From positions 1 through 51,858 of the forward strand of contig CALXWB010000008.1 of the NCBI GenBank assembly GCA_944392225.1: a stretch of DNA of 51,858 nucleotides, read 5' to 3'. Below are positions 16,173 through 24,159 of the stretch, piece after piece. Below the pieces are notes generated by a model. That model was not told where the DNA came from. It saw only the letters and a list, made by a program, of their open reading frames with translations, and searched no databases. The DNA comes from an uncultured Alphaproteobacteria bacterium. Its GTDB lineage: Bacteria; Pseudomonadota; Alphaproteobacteria; RF32; CAG-239. Every line of letters begins with the position of its first letter. Position 1 is the stretch's first letter. The position numbers and the translations under genes were made by a program.

Positions 16173-16374
16173 AAACAGAGCTCCTAAACAATGAGAAAAA
16201 AGACAAAGTAGATTGCTTAAAAAAGTTTATGAACGGCTTATTTTGAATGTGGCAACCGTTGGTGCCGGAAAAGAGATACAATTCAAATGTGTTTTCAAGG
16301 CAATGCCGCAGGGAAACGATATGGCAGCGGCTATAATGCGAGAGAAATTTTTGGGAGGTAACGGAAAAGAATAA
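16163..16374 (+). pseudogene. out-of-frame C-terminal remnant of the preceding orphan
   Basis: From 16163, frame 2 reads QKVETELLNNEKKDKVDCLK before meeting a stop. From about 16213 the third frame reads LLKKVYERLILNVATVGAGK and continues to a TAA at 16372-16374, ending FLGGNGKE. Joined through two shifts of the same direction they extend the upstream protein smoothly. Each shift lies near an A-tract (A4 near 16157, A6 at 16219-16224) and each would be cured by one extra base. Either real decay or homopolymer sequencing error. Confidence 0.55.
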
Positions 16375-16401
16375 TATGGAATAATCTGACATTAAAAACA
16401 C

Positions 16402-16435
16402 AAAAAGCAGCGCCAAAGAACAGGCGCTGTTTTTA
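16402..16435. terminator. intrinsic terminator
   Basis: CAGCGCC (16408-16414) pairs with GGCGCTG (16423-16429) with A and T tracts on either side. It ends the frameshifted orphan; the rest of the gap up to 16560 is AT-rich with no further feature seen. Confidence 0.8.
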
Positions 16436-16573
16436 TGAGAAAAAGTAAAAACATAACCCGGTATATCAAAAAGAGAATTTTTTTTTAAATTTATAAAAAT
16501 AATATCATATGTTAATCAAATATTTATAATTTAAGAGATAATATTTAAATACATTTTGATTGGGAGGAAAATG

Positions 16574-16780
16574 ATGAAAAATTTTAATGAAAATGATATT
16601 CGTATCGCAGCATATTATAACTGGTTGAACTCTGGTTGCCAAAACGGTAACGACTTGCAAAACTGGTCTTTGGCTTTGCAACAATTGTCAAGCAATGCTT
16701 CTGCCAAAAAAACAGTAAGCAAAATTCTTACCGCAAAAAAGACCAGCAAAACCACAACATCTAAAAAGAAAAGCAAATAG
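16574..16780 (+). CDS. small DUF2934-like protein with a basic tail
   Basis: About 68 aa. Residues 6-35 (NDIRIAAYYNWLNSGCQNGN, DLQNWSLAL) resemble the short DUF2934 motif (IRxxAYxxWxxxGxxxGxDLxxWxxA) found in many proteobacterial small proteins of unknown role. The tail is Lys/Thr/Ser/Ala-rich (KKTVSKILTAKKTSKTTTSK) and could bind nucleic acid. GGAGG is six bases before ATG 16574, which is preferred over ATG 16571 and a TTG-type start further up. Followed by a terminator. Confidence 0.7.
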   Translation: MKNFNENDIRIAAYYNWLNSGCQNGNDLQNWSLALQQLSSNASAKKTVSKILTAKKTSKTTTSKKKSK

Positions 16781-16800
16781 TTTTTCTTATATAGAATGCC

Positions 16801-16834
16801 AAAGCCTCGGATAGATAAGTTCGGGGCTTTTTTT
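16801..16834 (+). terminator. intrinsic terminator
   Basis: AAAGCCTCG pairs with CGGGGCTTT (one G-T pair) around a 15-base loop, followed by a run of T. Confidence 0.8.
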
Positions 16835-16900
16835 GTTGGGAATAAAGTTGCACCTTGGGTTAAAATTTGATATATTAAATAAAAACAAAAAGGAGCAAAA

Positions 16901-17908
16901 ATGTCAAATGCGGTTCAACAAACTTTAGAAGATTTGCAATTACCGACCATGTCGTTGGTAGAAAAATTTTGTGCCACGCCGGAAGAAGTAAAGATCTTTT
17001 TTGCCGGCATGCTTTCAGTATATGAGAATAATCCGACCAAGGACAATATACAAAGAATTGCCGAACAAATAAAATCCGGAGCTTCGCGACAAGAAAAGCA
17101 AGCTTGGCTGGCTCAGGAGCTTGAGCAGATAGATACAGACACAAAATATAGAGCCATGGAAAAATATATCAAACAAAAAAATGCTGTTCCGGCCGGACTC
17201 CCCACCTCAGGACAACTCTTGTCTTTTTTGGATTATATACCAAGGGCGGTTAAAGATGAGCTCATGAATGCGCAAGCTGCAGCCAGAATCTTGTCGCATT
17301 TGGAAAAAGCAACTTCAGATTTAAAAACAACGATAATATCTTATGACGAAGAGGGCAAGCCAAAAGAAAATAAAGAGTTTCTGGACAAATCCTTTGTCAC
17401 CGGCATTCAACGCACAGAGCAAATCGCAGATTTTTTTAGTGCCTATAAAAAACAAGAAACAGCCATGGATATCTGCAAAAGACATGATGAAGCTTTGATG
17501 GCAAATGCCGGCGCAGATATAGACCCCTTGCCGGAAACAAGAACCGACCAAGCTTTGGAAGAGTGTAAGAAATATGCGCTGCAAACCTTGTATAAAACCG
17601 CAGAAAAAATTGCAAGTTATTATCCCGAAGCGGCAGAAAGAATAGCCTCTTTGGCTCAAAGTTACGGGCCCGAGCCGGAGGCGCCGGCAAAACTTGCCTT
17701 AATAAGTTCAGAAGCCATAAAGGCTGCAGATATTTGCACTGCCTATTATGGAACGGAGCTGCGTTTTGCGGATATGCCGCCGCAAAAAACAGATAAAAGT
17801 TTCAATGAGCAGGAAGCGCTCTTGTTCAAACAAACAATTAAGAAAAGAGCAATGCAAATCCAAAATGAAAATTTGCGCAATTTGAGCAAAGAAGACAGAA
17901 GTTTATAA
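16901..17908 (+). CDS. helical cytosolic orphan
   Basis: 335 aa, not recognised. It is soluble, without signal peptide or transmembrane segments, and appears almost wholly alpha-helical with many Ala, Glu, Lys and Gln (for example KYALQTLYKTAEKIASYY, EAAERIASLAQSYGPEPEAP). A clear GGAG lies before the ATG and a terminator follows, so it is expressed alone. No catalytic motif is evident. Its composition fits the rest of the chromosome rather than the AT-rich stretch upstream. Confidence 0.75.
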   Translation: MSNAVQQTLEDLQLPTMSLVEKFCATPEEVKIFFAGMLSVYENNPTKDNIQRIAEQIKSGASRQEKQAWLAQELEQIDTDTKYRAMEKYIKQKNAVPAGLPTSGQLLSFLDYIPRAVKDELMNAQAAARILSHLEKATSDLKTTIISYDEEGKPKENKEFLDKSFVTGIQRTEQIADFFSAYKKQETAMDICKRHDEALMANAGADIDPLPETRTDQALEECKKYALQTLYKTAEKIASYYPEAAERIASLAQSYGPEPEAPAKLALISSEAIKAADICTAYYGTELRFADMPPQKTDKSFNEQEALLFKQTIKKRAMQIQNENLRNLSKEDRSL

Positions 17909-17916
17909 AAAAACGC

Positions 17917-17944
17917 AAAAGGCTTCAGAAATGAAGCCTTTTTT
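17917..17944 (+). terminator. intrinsic terminator
   Basis: AAGGCTTCA pairs with TGAAGCCTT with an A tract before and TTTT after. Confidence 0.85.
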
Positions 17945-18047
17945 GTAATCCCAAAAAAATTTTTGCTTTAGCTATTGCATCGGCAAAATTTATTTCCTAC
18001 ATCAATATTAGAAGGTTGAATACAAGAACAAATTTTAGGAGAATAAA

Positions 18048-18539
18048 ATGTCTGATTTAATGAATAAAAAAGAAAACAGTCATAATACTCCGATGCGTTA
18101 TGGCTATCACAATGATTTGAGCGATTTGGTCAACAATTTCTTTGGCGGATTGTTAGATTTTCCGCGTGATATGAACCGCGATTTGAGCAATGTCTCTCGC
18201 CAAATGAGCCCGAAAGTGGAAGTCGAAGAAAACGAGAACAATGTTGTTGTTTCGGCCGAATTACCGGGTATTCCGGAAAACAGCATTGATTTGGAAGTTT
18301 CTTCCGACGGCTACCTGACCATCAGCGGTGAGAAAAAACAAGAAAAGAAAGAAAACAAAAAAGGAAGTTATTTCTCAGAGTTTTCATATGGTTCATTCAG
18401 CAGAACCGTTCCTCTGCCGTGGGATTTGAAGTTTGATGATGCAAATGCCGAATATAAAGACGGTGTATTGAAAGTCATCTTCCCGAAATCTCAAACCGAA
18501 CAAGGAAAGAAGAAAAAAATCAATATCAATCGTAAATAA
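18048..18539 (+). CDS. small heat-shock protein, Hsp20/alpha-crystallin family
   Basis: 163 aa. An ATP-independent holdase that binds unfolding proteins. The N-terminal arm is Asn/Asp/Arg-rich (FFGGLLDFPRDMNRDLS). The alpha-crystallin domain runs from PKVEVEENENNVVVSAELPG to YKDGVLKVIFPK, with ISGEKKQEKKE and the strand FSRTVPLPW. The tail carries the IxI-type motif (KKINI) that links dimers. AGGAG precedes the ATG. Upstream, ATTGCA and CCTACATC 17 bases apart might be an RpoH promoter, but the match is poor. Confidence 0.93.
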   Translation: MSDLMNKKENSHNTPMRYGYHNDLSDLVNNFFGGLLDFPRDMNRDLSNVSRQMSPKVEVEENENNVVVSAELPGIPENSIDLEVSSDGYLTISGEKKQEKKENKKGSYFSEFSYGSFSRTVPLPWDLKFDDANAEYKDGVLKVIFPKSQTEQGKKKKININRK

Positions 18540-18564
18540 GTTTTATAAACTGTAATCGAGAAAA

Positions 18565-18599
18565 AAACAACGTAGCGTTGAGCTGCGTTGTTTTTTTTT
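18565..18599. terminator. bidirectional intrinsic terminator
   Basis: ACAACGTAGC pairs with GCTGCGTTGT (one mismatch), flanked by A7 and T8. Lies between the convergent hsp20 and lipoprotein genes. Confidence 0.85.
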
Positions 18600-18616
18600 A
18601 TAAATTTAAGCAAACA

Positions 18617-19072
18617 TTATTGTGCCGGGATAACGCGAGCTTCTTTTCCGTAAAGCAAGTAGCATTTTTCGCCCGGTGTCATCAACACATCATTTCCCTG
18701 AGTGATGGTCATCACATTGCCGTTTTCGGTTTTGACCACATATTCATAGCCTTCTTGTTTGGAAAGGCCGCTCTGAGCCGCATCGCCGGCAATACCGCCG
18801 ACCACGGCGCCGCCCAAGGCACCCAAAATTTTGGTGGTATCATTACCGCCGACCATGGAACCGGCCAAACCGCCGGCGCCGGCACCGGCCAACATACCGA
18901 CATTGTTATCACTTCTGACCACAACCTGGCGCACGCTCAACACGGTGCAACCCATGGCACGACCGACCTGACGCACACCGGAGGTGGAATAATCATTGGC
19001 GCCGATGTTGGAAGTGCAGGCGTTGATGATCAAAGCCAAAGGCAATACTGCAAGTAAAGCAAATTTTTTCAT
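18617..19072 (-). CDS. glycine-zipper outer-membrane lipoprotein (SlyB/17-kDa antigen-like)
   Basis: 151 aa. A lipoprotein signal peptide ends in the lipobox IINAC (Cys19 to be lipidated). Residues about 58-100 are a glycine zipper (GMLAGAGAGGLAGSMVGG and GALGGAVVGGIAGDAA), typical of SlyB/Pcp-like outer-membrane lipoproteins, followed by a small beta domain (YEYVVKTENGNVMTITQ, PGEKCYLLYG). Probably helps outer-membrane integrity under stress. AGGAG lies upstream of the ATG. Confidence 0.88.
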   Translation of the reverse strand: MKKFALLAVLPLALIINACTSNIGANDYSTSGVRQVGRAMGCTVLSVRQVVVRSDNNVGMLAGAGAGGLAGSMVGGNDTTKILGALGGAVVGGIAGDAAQSGLSKQEGYEYVVKTENGNVMTITQGNDVLMTPGEKCYLLYGKEARVIPAQ

Positions 19073-19233
19073 CTGTCAAACTCCTAAAATTTTCAATTAT
19101 TTTGATTTTATACCCCAAAAGCTAATTGTCAATGCTGGACAAATAAATTCAACTGATATATATTCTAAAACGCTCTTTACGAGCAAAAAGTTTTAAATTG
19201 TAAAAAATTGAGGAAAATAATAAGGAATATACA

Positions 19234-20622
19234 ATGTTAAAGAGAACAAAAATTGCCAAACTGCTGCAGGCTGAAGCGCCGATGGATGAAGTTTTGGTCA
19301 AAGGCTGGGTCAGAACCCGCCGTGATTCGAAAGATTTTTCGTTTATTGAAGTAAACGATGGTTCATGTCTCAAAAATATTCAAGTCATTGCCAATAATAC
19401 CCTCAATAATTACAATGAAGTCAAAAAGCTGAGCACGGGTTCATCTTTGGCCGTCAAAGGCGCTTTGGTTGAATCTAAAGGCGGTAGCCAAAAGTTTGAA
19501 ATTGTGGCTGATGAAATTGAAATTTATGACATTGCCCCCGATGATTATCCGTTGCAAAAGAAAAAACACACGGATGAATATTTGCGCACGATTGCGCACC
19601 TTCGTCCGCGCACCAATAAATATGGTGCCGCTTTCCGCGTGCGTTCCGAGCTGTCTTATGCCATTCACAAGTTTTTCCATGACCGCGGCTTCCGCTATGT
19701 TCATACGCCGATTATCACAGGTTCCGACTGTGAAGGTGCCGGCGAGATGTTCCGCGTCACCACTTTGGATATGGAAAACCTGCCCAAAACCAAAGACGGC
19801 AAAGTAGATTACAGCCAAGACTTTTTCGGCAAAGAAGCCCATTTGACCGTTTCCGGCCAATTAAACGGCGAGATGTATGCCTTGGCTTTGGGTGATATTT
19901 ATACTTTCGGCCCCACATTCCGTGCCGAAAACTCCAACACCACCCGCCATGCCGCCGAGTTCTGGATGATTGAGCCGGAAATGGCTTTTGCCGATATTTA
20001 TGATGATATGGACTTGGCTGAAGATATGGTCAAATTCTGCGTCAAGCACGTGTTGGAAAACTGCCGTGATGATATTGAGCTGTTTGACAAGTTTGTAGAA
20101 CCGGGGTTGATTGCCAAATTGGAAAACATTGTCAACAACGGCTTTGCCCGCATCACTTATGCCGAAGCCATCGACATTATGCAAAAATCAGGTGAAAACT
20201 TTGAATATAAGCCTGAGTTCGGCATTGATATGCAAACCGAGCATGAGCGCTTTTTGGCCGAAAAACACTTCAAACGCCCGGTCATTGTCAGAGATTATCC
20301 CAAAGAGATTAAAGCTTTCTACATGCGCTTAAATGATGACGGCCGCACCGTTGCCGCCATGGATGTTTTGGTCCCCGGTATCGGCGAGATGATTGGCGGC
20401 TCACAACGTGAAGAGCGTTATGATGTTTTGGTACAAAAAATCCATGAAATGGGCATGAAGGAAGAAGATTATTCTTGGTATCTTGATTCCCGCAAATATG
20501 GTTCCGTGCCGCACGCCGGATTCGGTTTGGGCTTTGAGAGAATGATGATGCTGGTAACAGGCATCGGCAATATCCGCGATGTTCTGCCGTTCCCAAGAAC
20601 ACCAAAATCAATCAACTTTTAA
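19234..20622 (+). CDS. asnS: asparaginyl-tRNA synthetase
   Basis: 462 aa. It charges tRNA-Asn with asparagine. The N-terminal OB-fold ([20 protein letters not shown]) is followed by the class II core: [20 protein letters not shown], the AsnRS-type motif 2 ([20 protein letters not shown]), and motif 3 ([15 protein letters not shown]), ending [13 protein letters not shown]. RAENSNTxRH distinguishes AsnRS from AspRS. Many alphaproteobacteria lack it and make Asn-tRNA by GatCAB, so presence is mildly notable. It is full length. Confidence 0.95.
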   Translation: MLKRTKIAKLLQAEAPMDEVLVKGWVRTRRDSKDFSFIEVNDGSCLKNIQVIANNTLNNYNEVKKLSTGSSLAVKGALVESKGGSQKFEIVADEIEIYDIAPDDYPLQKKKHTDEYLRTIAHLRPRTNKYGAAFRVRSELSYAIHKFFHDRGFRYVHTPIITGSDCEGAGEMFRVTTLDMENLPKTKDGKVDYSQDFFGKEAHLTVSGQLNGEMYALALGDIYTFGPTFRAENSNTTRHAAEFWMIEPEMAFADIYDDMDLAEDMVKFCVKHVLENCRDDIELFDKFVEPGLIAKLENIVNNGFARITYAEAIDIMQKSGENFEYKPEFGIDMQTEHERFLAEKHFKRPVIVRDYPKEIKAFYMRLNDDGRTVAAMDVLVPGIGEMIGGSQREERYDVLVQKIHEMGMKEEDYSWYLDSRKYGSVPHAGFGLGFERMMMLVTGIGNIRDVLPFPRTPKSINF

Positions 20623-20628
20623 GAAAAA

Positions 20629-20667
20629 GCGGCCGAGTGTTGATATGCGCGGCCGCAAATTTTTTGT
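20629..20667 (+). terminator. GC-rich hairpin after asnS
   Basis: GCGGCCG (20629-20635) pairs with CGGCCGC (20650-20656) and is followed by AAATTTTTTG. It probably ends or attenuates the asnS transcript; the next gene starts eleven bases later. Confidence 0.65.
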
Positions 20668-20677
20668 AGAGGAAAAA

Positions 20678-21289
20678 ATGTTCAAACGCTTATTTTTGGT
20701 ATTTTGTTTGTTAGCCATGCCGCAACAAGTTTGGGCCAAAGAAGTTTTTTCATCTGCTGACAAGGCCGATTTGCAAAATTGGTTGGAAGAAGATCAAAGT
20801 CTGAACCAAAGTTTGAATGCAGAAAAAATAAACATCTTACCGCAGACTGAAACAAAAAAATCAAACCTGGCTCAAATTTCAGCAGAAAATGCTTTTATCA
20901 GTGACACGCCGGCAGTTTCAAAACCATCTTGCGGCGACAAAAAGTTAACGGATAAGGTTTTGGCGCGCATCGCACAATATTACAAGAAAAATCCGCAAAG
21001 AAGCATCATGGATTTGCGGCACCAAAATTTATTGTTAAAAAACTTGGAAAGTTTTGAAAAAGTTGATTTGACGCATTTTTCACCGCAAGAAAATTATGCC
21101 GTTTCAGACAAATTGATAGAATATAAAATCAACCGTGGGATAAAAGAAGAAGATATGCAGCTCTGCCGGAGCCAAAATGAGAACAAAATCTATCTATTAA
21201 TTTACCCGGAAAACAATTTTTATACGGTTGAAATACTCAATTTTGCAGATTCTGCTCAAGGCAAAAATTTGAGCTTGGAATATAATTAA
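20678..21289 (+). CDS. exported protein of unknown function
   Basis: About 203 aa, not recognised. ATG 20678 begins a clear signal peptide (MFKRLFLVFCLLAMPQQVWA) and has AGAGG upstream; longer in-frame extensions overlap asnS and would hide the signal. The mature part is polar with one conserved-looking block (KVLARIAQYYKKNPQRSIMD) and a C-terminal half that may form a small domain. Two Cys could form a disulfide. Probably periplasmic. Confidence 0.7.
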   Translation: MFKRLFLVFCLLAMPQQVWAKEVFSSADKADLQNWLEEDQSLNQSLNAEKINILPQTETKKSNLAQISAENAFISDTPAVSKPSCGDKKLTDKVLARIAQYYKKNPQRSIMDLRHQNLLLKNLESFEKVDLTHFSPQENYAVSDKLIEYKINRGIKEEDMQLCRSQNENKIYLLIYPENNFYTVEILNFADSAQGKNLSLEYN

Positions 21290-21308
21290 AAAAAATCAAT
21301 TTTTGCTA

Positions 21309-21337
21309 TTGATTTAAAAGAGAAAAAAGTGCATAAT
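21309..21337 (+). promoter_or_regulatory. candidate rpoH promoter
   Basis: TTGATT (21309-21314) and CATAAT (21332-21337) are 17 bases apart. The likely leader of about 65 bases contains TGCAC/GTGCA arms that could fold; whether this acts as an RNA thermometer cannot be told by eye. Confidence 0.5.
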
Positions 21338-21407
21338 GCAAAATGCACCGCGGGGGAATCCAAGCTTGCAGTGCAAATATATATAAAGAAAAGAGGTCGA
21401 TTTTTTT

Positions 21408-22304
21408 ATGGGAAAAGAGCTTGTCTTAAGAAATTCCGGCAACTTGCCGGTTTTGGCAGAGAGCAATTCATTAATAGCCTATCTTGAGGAAATTAAAAAG
21501 TTCCCCATATTGAGTGAAGAAGAAGAACAAAAACTGGTTCAAGATTTTCACGCCAAAGGAGACCTGAGCGCTGCGCAAAAGCTCATCACATCACATTTGC
21601 GTTTGGCTGCTCGTGTCGCCATGACCTACCGCCGCTATGGCTTGCCGCTTTTGGATATTATCTCGGAAGCCAACATTGGGTTGATGCAAGCGGTGAAGAA
21701 GTTTGATCTGGATAAGAAAGTTCGTTTGGCAACATATGCCGTATGGTGGATTCGTGCCGCCATCAATGACTATATTTTGCGTTCATGGTCATTGGTCAAA
21801 ATCGGCACCAAAGCGGCACAAAAGAAGTTGTTCTATAACCTAAACCGCATCAAAGCCCGTTTGGGAATATATGAGAACAAAGAGCTTGAGCCGGAAGTTG
21901 TCAAAGACATTGCCAAAGAGTTGGTTGTTGACGAGGCAGATGTCAAAGAGATGAACTCACGTTTGAGCGGAGATGCCTCTTTGAACGTATCTGTTTCAGA
22001 TGAAGACGATTCTGAGCGTATGGATTTGATTGTTGATAAGAGCCAAAATGTGGAAGCCGGGCTTGCGGCCAAACAAGAGGCAGAGTTCAAGAAAAAAGTT
22101 TTATATTCTTGCTTGCAACAATTAAACGAGAGAGAACAATTTATTATAAAAAATCGTATGCTTTCAGAGAAGGAAGTTACTTTGGAAGAGATTGGTAACA
22201 AATTTAATATTAGTCGCGAACGTGTCCGCCAAATTGAGAAAAAAGCTTTTGAAAAATTGTCAGGCCTGGTTCGCAATAAAATGCAGCAACAACTTGCAGC
22301 ATAA
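21408..22304 (+). CDS. rpoH: heat-shock sigma factor sigma-32
   Basis: 298 aa. Directs RNA polymerase to heat-shock promoters. Region 1.2/2.1 is around LIAYLEEIKKFPILS; region 2 includes AARVAMTYRRYGLPLLDIIS and VRLATYAVWWIRAAINDYIL; the RpoH box appears as QKKLFYNLNR; region 4 is EREQFIIKNRML to the helix-turn-helix TLEEIGNKFNISRERVRQIE. Likely targets in this window include clpB, whose promoter has an RpoH-type sequence. A small ORF follows 11 bases after the stop. Confidence 0.96.
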   Translation: MGKELVLRNSGNLPVLAESNSLIAYLEEIKKFPILSEEEEQKLVQDFHAKGDLSAAQKLITSHLRLAARVAMTYRRYGLPLLDIISEANIGLMQAVKKFDLDKKVRLATYAVWWIRAAINDYILRSWSLVKIGTKAAQKKLFYNLNRIKARLGIYENKELEPEVVKDIAKELVVDEADVKEMNSRLSGDASLNVSVSDEDDSERMDLIVDKSQNVEAGLAAKQEAEFKKKVLYSCLQQLNEREQFIIKNRMLSEKEVTLEEIGNKFNISRERVRQIEKKAFEKLSGLVRNKMQQQLAA

Positions 22305-22315
22305 GGAGAAGCATC

Positions 22316-22498
22316 ATGCAAAATGAAACAACATATAATCAAAACATGCCCTCGGAATACTGCAACTTTGTGTCTGCGGCAGAATATTTGGAAAAAGCAG
22401 AAAAACGCATGGATTTGCGTTTGGCAAAGCTTAGAGAAAAAGACAATTCTGAGAAGACGGCCGTCAAACAAAACACAAAAGAATATTGCAATGCATAA
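22316..22498 (+). CDS. small orphan co-transcribed with rpoH
   Basis: 60 aa, not recognised. AAGGAG overlapping the end of rpoH lies five to six bases before the ATG, making translation likely. The sequence is hydrophilic with a probable helix (FVSAAEYLEKAEKRMDLRLA, KLREK) and two Cys. A terminator follows directly, so it shares the rpoH transcript. Whether it affects sigma-32 is unknown. Confidence 0.6.
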   Translation: MQNETTYNQNMPSEYCNFVSAAEYLEKAEKRMDLRLAKLREKDNSEKTAVKQNTKEYCNA

Positions 22499-22518
22499 GG
22501 TCAAATAACAAAGGGTTA

Positions 22519-22549
22519 CGAGCGCCGCAAGAGGCGCTTTATTTTTTTT
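22519..22549 (+). terminator. terminator of the rpoH operon
   Basis: AGCGCC-GCAAGA-GGCGCT followed by a T-rich run. Confidence 0.88.
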
Positions 22550-22559
22550 ATCAAAAGCA

Positions 22560-23405
22560 ATGGAAAATTTTTTACAGCAAATTTCACAACAGCTCAAATC
22601 GGCAGGCATTGAAAATCCGATGCTCGAGGCTAGGATGATTCTGGCGCATATTTTGCAAAAGGATATAAGTGAGCTATATTTTTCCTGCCCTGAGCTCAGC
22701 CCGAAACAAGAACAAGAGGCCATGGCTATTGTGCAAAAAAGGCTTTTGCATTGGCCTTTGTGCAAGCTTCTTGGAGAAAAGGGATTTTATAAATATAACT
22801 TTGCCGTGAGTGAAGATGTTTTATCCCCCCGGCCGGATACGGAAATTTTGGTTGAGGCGGCCATAAAATGTGCCAAAGAAGTTTCGGCACAAAGAATATT
22901 GGATTTAGGCACCGGCTCGGGTTGCATCGTCTTGTCTGTTTTGGCTGATGTAGATTTTCTGCAGGGTGTGGCGGTGGACGTTTCCGCCAAAGCGTTGCAA
23001 ATAGCAGAGAAAAATGCCCAAAATTTGGGCCTGAGAAAGAGGGTGCGGTTTGTAAACAAAAGCTGGTTTGATGCAGATTTTGTTTCTGTTCTGGGACAAG
23101 ATTTTGATATTATTGTTTCCAACCCGCCGTATATTCCAAGCAAAGATATTGCCGGCCTGGATTCTGAGGTCAAAGAGCATGATCCTTTGCTGGCGCTCGA
23201 TGGTGGAGCAGATGGTCTGGTGCATTATAGGCAAATAGCCAAAACCGCTTTTGCAATGCTGAAAGCCGGAGGTTTTATCTTTTTGGAAGGCGGCATTGAC
23301 CAAGAAAAGCAAATTGCAGATATCTTTGAGCAGGCGGGTTTTTCGTTGCAGCATATTTTGAAAGATTATGGCGGTATAAATCGCTGTATAATTTTAAAAA
23401 AATAA
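22560..23405 (+). CDS. prmC: release-factor glutamine methyltransferase
   Basis: 281 aa. It methylates the GGQ glutamine of RF1 and RF2 using SAM. The N-terminal helical domain (NPMLEARMILAHIL, FYKYNFAVSEDVLSPRPDTE) is followed by the Rossmann domain with SAM motif RILDLGTGSGCIVLSVLA and the signature IIVSNPPYIP. No Shine-Dalgarno is obvious. In many alphaproteobacteria prfA-prmC-DUF4167-clpB are linked; here prmC, DUF4167 and clpB keep that order with a phosphoesterase between, and no prfA. Confidence 0.95.
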   Translation: MENFLQQISQQLKSAGIENPMLEARMILAHILQKDISELYFSCPELSPKQEQEAMAIVQKRLLHWPLCKLLGEKGFYKYNFAVSEDVLSPRPDTEILVEAAIKCAKEVSAQRILDLGTGSGCIVLSVLADVDFLQGVAVDVSAKALQIAEKNAQNLGLRKRVRFVNKSWFDADFVSVLGQDFDIIVSNPPYIPSKDIAGLDSEVKEHDPLLALDGGADGLVHYRQIAKTAFAMLKAGGFIFLEGGIDQEKQIADIFEQAGFSLQHILKDYGGINRCIILKK

Positions 23406-23594
23406 TTTGCAATTAATAATTTTATCTGTATTATCATGAGCCAGAGAGCCGGATAATATAAGAAACGGCAACCGAGGTGCTTTTTTTAATTTTGTTTTGC
23501 ACCTGAAATTTTTTCAAAACAAAACCTTGCATTTAGTTTTAATAAACTTGTTCGGAGATTTTCTCTGAGAAGTATTTTTTTGGTATGAAGACTT

Positions 23595-24140
23595 ATGAAA
23601 AAAACGAATAATAAATATCGTAACAATTCCAATCAGATATACTCATTAAACTACAAATTTGACAGTATTAGTATTGCCGGCAAGATAAGCGGCACCGCGC
23701 TGGATTTGATAAAAAAATATAACGAGCTGGCCAAAGAGGCGCATGCCAACGGGGACTATGTCACGGCAGAGGTATTCAGACAATATGCCGAGCATTACCG
23801 CAAAATCGTGACCGAGATAAACGAAAAGAAATCAGCCCAAAAGGTTGTCAACTTTCCCAAAAATGACAATATGGATATGAGCGATGCGGCAACGCCTGCC
23901 GAGGCTGAAATAGACATAGACACAAAAGCCTCAGATGAGGCTGAGGTTCACAATCTGGTTGCAGCAGAGCTTGAAGCTCCGATTGAAACGCCGGCAACAG
24001 AGAAAAAAGAATTTACCGTAATAGAGATTTCTGAAGAGAAAAAAGACAAAGCTCCGATGAGAACGCGCGGCAGACACACCGTGCGCAAAAAATCTGAAAA
24101 TTTGGACCAGGAGCCCAAAGCAGAAGACGTTGCCGTATAA
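23595..24140 (+). CDS. DUF4167 protein
   Basis: 181 aa. Residues about 5-75 match the alphaproteobacterial DUF4167 domain: Asn-rich start, FDSISIAGKISGTALDLIKK, then YNELAKEAHANGDYVTAEVF and AEHYRKI. The rest is acidic and low-complexity, probably disordered, with a basic patch near the end (RTRGRHTVRKK). Function unknown; position between prmC and clpB is conserved in the class. The 190-base gap before it contains an AGGTGC/GCACCT stem around a T/A-rich loop (about 23475-23510), perhaps an attenuator. Confidence 0.85.
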   Translation: MKKTNNKYRNNSNQIYSLNYKFDSISIAGKISGTALDLIKKYNELAKEAHANGDYVTAEVFRQYAEHYRKIVTEINEKKSAQKVVNFPKNDNMDMSDAATPAEAEIDIDTKASDEAEVHNLVAAELEAPIETPATEKKEFTVIEISEEKKDKAPMRTRGRHTVRKKSENLDQEPKAEDVAV

Positions 24141-24159
24141 AAAATAGGGGAAAATAAAA

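Noticed and set aside
13529..16556. Intact integrative element behind tRNA-Glu
   Set aside because: No integrase, transposase, or direct repeat of the tRNA end was found; only an island-like remnant can be argued.
21833..22765. 310-codon minus-strand frame across rpoH and prmC
   Set aside because: It covers two certain genes and a terminator, and its product is low-complexity Ser/Leu/Cys without family features.
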